The notes below the pieces were generated by a model that was given only the letters and a program-made list of their open reading frames with translations, did not search any database and was not told where the DNA came from. The translations under genes were made by a program, and so were the position numbers. A stretch of DNA of 5,876 bases from Nitrosospira sp. (lineage in GTDB: Bacteria; Pseudomonadota; Gammaproteobacteria; Burkholderiales; Nitrosomonadaceae): NCBI GenBank assembly GCA_030453055.1, contig JAKDLC010000145.1:1-5876 (forward strand), given 5' to 3'. This document shows, piece by piece, positions 4,685 to 5,876 of the stretch. The number at the start of each line of letters is the position of its first letter. Within the stretch, counting starts at the first letter, position 1.

Positions 4685-5842
4685 ATGCGCCCTATTCCCT
4701 ACTGGCCTCTTTCCGGTTTTTATTTTTTTCATTTCGCCTTCATTGGCGCATTTGCGCCTTACTGGGGTCTTTATCTCAAATCTCTTGCCTTCAGCGCCTT
4801 TCAGATTGGCGTGCTGATGTCCCTGTTGCATGTAACGCGCGTTTTTGCGCCAACTGCATGGGGCTGGCTTGCCGATCATACCGGCAAACGGTTGCTGATC
4901 GTGCAACTGGCTGCGGTTACGGGGTTGATAAGCTATTGCGGGGTTTTTTTTGGGGAGTCGTTCGCCTGGATGGCGGTAACGATGGCGCTGATGAGCTTTT
5001 TCTGGAGCGCATCATTGCCGTTGATCGAGGCGACCACGCTTTCTTATCTTGGCGAAAGTACCGCAAAATATGGACGGATTCGAGCGTGGGGCTCAATCGG
5101 GTTTATTTTCGCGGTCATAGCGGTCGGTTATCTGCTGGATTTCATGAATATCGCCTCGTTATTATGGGCGGTGTTGGGATTCAAGCTGGGTATCGTAATT
5201 TTTTCACATCGAATACCGGAAGCTGAAATAACGCTTCATTCTGCCGATAGCGTGCCTGTGCGGCAGATATTCAAACGTCCGGAAGTGCTGGCATTTTTTG
5301 TCGCATCCTTCCTGATGGCCATTGCTCACGGTCCTTATTACACTTTTTATTCGATTTATCTGGTGGAGCATGATTACAGCAAGAGTATCGTCGGCTGGTT
5401 ATGGGCAATGGGTGTGATATGCGAAATCGGCGTATTCTTTCTCATGCCGCAATTGATGCATCGATTTCGCCTGAAGCAGGTCATGGCTTTCAGTTTGAGT
5501 TGCGCAATAGCGCGCTTTTTAATGATAGGCTGGGGCGTGGAATGGCCCATCGTACTGCTGCTGGCGCAAATATTGCATGCCGCGACATATGGCGCCCATC
5601 ATGCCGCCGCGATGGTGGCGGTCCATCATTTCTTTCGCGGCCGCCATCAGGCCAAGGGACAGGCTCTCTATACCAGCCTCACGTTCGGCCTCGGCGGCAC
5701 GTTTGGGGGATTATTCAGCGGTTATATCTGGGAGTATCTGGGGCCGGGTCTCACATTCACCATGAGCGCGGTGGCCGTTTTGCTTGGCCTCGGATTGGTA
5801 ATGTGGAAAATGAACGTTGAACCTAACCCGGATGTTTCATAA
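4685..5842 (+). CDS. MFS transporter, HcaT-like (MFS_1_like family)
   Basis: This 385-residue inner-membrane carrier has about twelve predicted helices, near 9-31, 40-60, 69-89, 93-115, 134-152, 157-174, 199-221, 233-255, 264-282, 286-308, 328-347 and 353-373. The N-terminal SGFYFFHFAFIGAFAPYWGL (10-29) followed by YLKSLAFS (30-37) is typical of the group around E. coli HcaT, the putative 3-phenylpropionate permease. The loop WLADHTGKR (61-69) is the MFS motif A between helices 2 and 3. RIRAWGSIGF (131-140), AHGPYYTFYSIYL (214-226) and LHAATYGAHHAA (297-308) with FGLGGTFGGLFSGYIWE (334-350) are further family blocks. Substrate is unknown: many bacteria carry such a gene with no aromatic-acid pathway nearby, and none is visible here. 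The start fits the family N-terminus, but there is no spaced Shine-Dalgarno, only AGG touching the ATG. Length is normal and no frameshift is seen. Confidence 0.92.
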   Translation: MRPIPYWPLSGFYFFHFAFIGAFAPYWGLYLKSLAFSAFQIGVLMSLLHVTRVFAPTAWGWLADHTGKRLLIVQLAAVTGLISYCGVFFGESFAWMAVTMALMSFFWSASLPLIEATTLSYLGESTAKYGRIRAWGSIGFIFAVIAVGYLLDFMNIASLLWAVLGFKLGIVIFSHRIPEAEITLHSADSVPVRQIFKRPEVLAFFVASFLMAIAHGPYYTFYSIYLVEHDYSKSIVGWLWAMGVICEIGVFFLMPQLMHRFRLKQVMAFSLSCAIARFLMIGWGVEWPIVLLLAQILHAATYGAHHAAAMVAVHHFFRGRHQAKGQALYTSLTFGLGGTFGGLFSGYIWEYLGPGLTFTMSAVAVLLGLGLVMWKMNVEPNPDVS

Positions 5843-5876
5843 ATTGACGCGCGCCCTTGCTGGTCTTTTGTTTCGT
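5832..5876 (+). CDS. Possible start of a further gene, cut by the window edge
   Basis: An ATG at 5832 lies within the last codons of the MFS gene, overlapping it by 11 nt in another frame. It stays open to the end of the window, reading MFHKLTRALAGLLFR. The basic and hydrophobic make-up would suit a signal peptide or membrane anchor. Ribosome-site evidence is poor (CCCGG just upstream), but overlap with the MFS stop is typical of translational coupling. Fifteen codons are too few to identify a product, and the open frame may be chance. Confidence 0.3.
   Translation, partial: MFHKLTRALAGLLFR

Overview
The window is a compact stretch of bacterial chromosome of moderate GC content (roughly half by eye). 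It holds five intact genes and one possible partial gene at the right edge. Protein sequence style (a YgdQ-like TerC protein, a proteobacterial EgtB/EgtD pair, a soluble PRC-barrel protein, an HcaT-like MFS carrier) points to a Gram-negative proteobacterium. A betaproteobacterium such as a Nitrosospira/Nitrosomonas relative is my best guess, but the sequence alone does not prove it.

Left to right: 1-264 has no convincing gene, only a 9-bp perfect inverted repeat and a TTGACA/TGTCAA dyad. 265-1014 (minus) encodes a seven-helix TerC/YgdQ-type membrane protein. After a 176-nt gap, 1191-3478 (minus) is a two-gene ergothioneine operon transcribed egtB then egtD, the two genes overlapping by 4 nt (ATGA). 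The divergent intergenic region up to 3876 contains a perfect 15-bp inverted repeat that would lie in the egtB leader. 3877-4386 (plus) encodes a PRC-barrel protein. It is followed by a structured, REP-like segment and a textbook bidirectional intrinsic terminator (4478-4516). 4685-5842 (plus) encodes a 12-helix MFS carrier. A new reading frame starts within its last codons at 5832 and runs off the window.

Functionally, EgtD trimethylates histidine to hercynine, and EgtB joins hercynine to a thiol amino acid through an iron-dependent sulfoxide synthesis. No egtA, egtC or egtE is present here. The EgtB sequence has a tandem tyrosine (93/94) like the Chloracidobacterium type that uses free cysteine, so a shortened pathway is likely, with the last C-S lyase step encoded elsewhere or done by a general PLP enzyme. 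The other three genes have no obvious functional tie to it. TerC proteins are linked to metal (often manganese) handling, PRC-barrel proteins to protein or RNA contacts, and the MFS carrier's substrate is unknown.

I do not see a clearly new biological system. The points most worth a second look are the GTG start of egtB, the tandem repeat that builds the EgtB tail and the egtB/egtD junction, the 15-bp inverted repeat in the egtB leader, and the layered inverted repeats downstream of the PRC-barrel gene.
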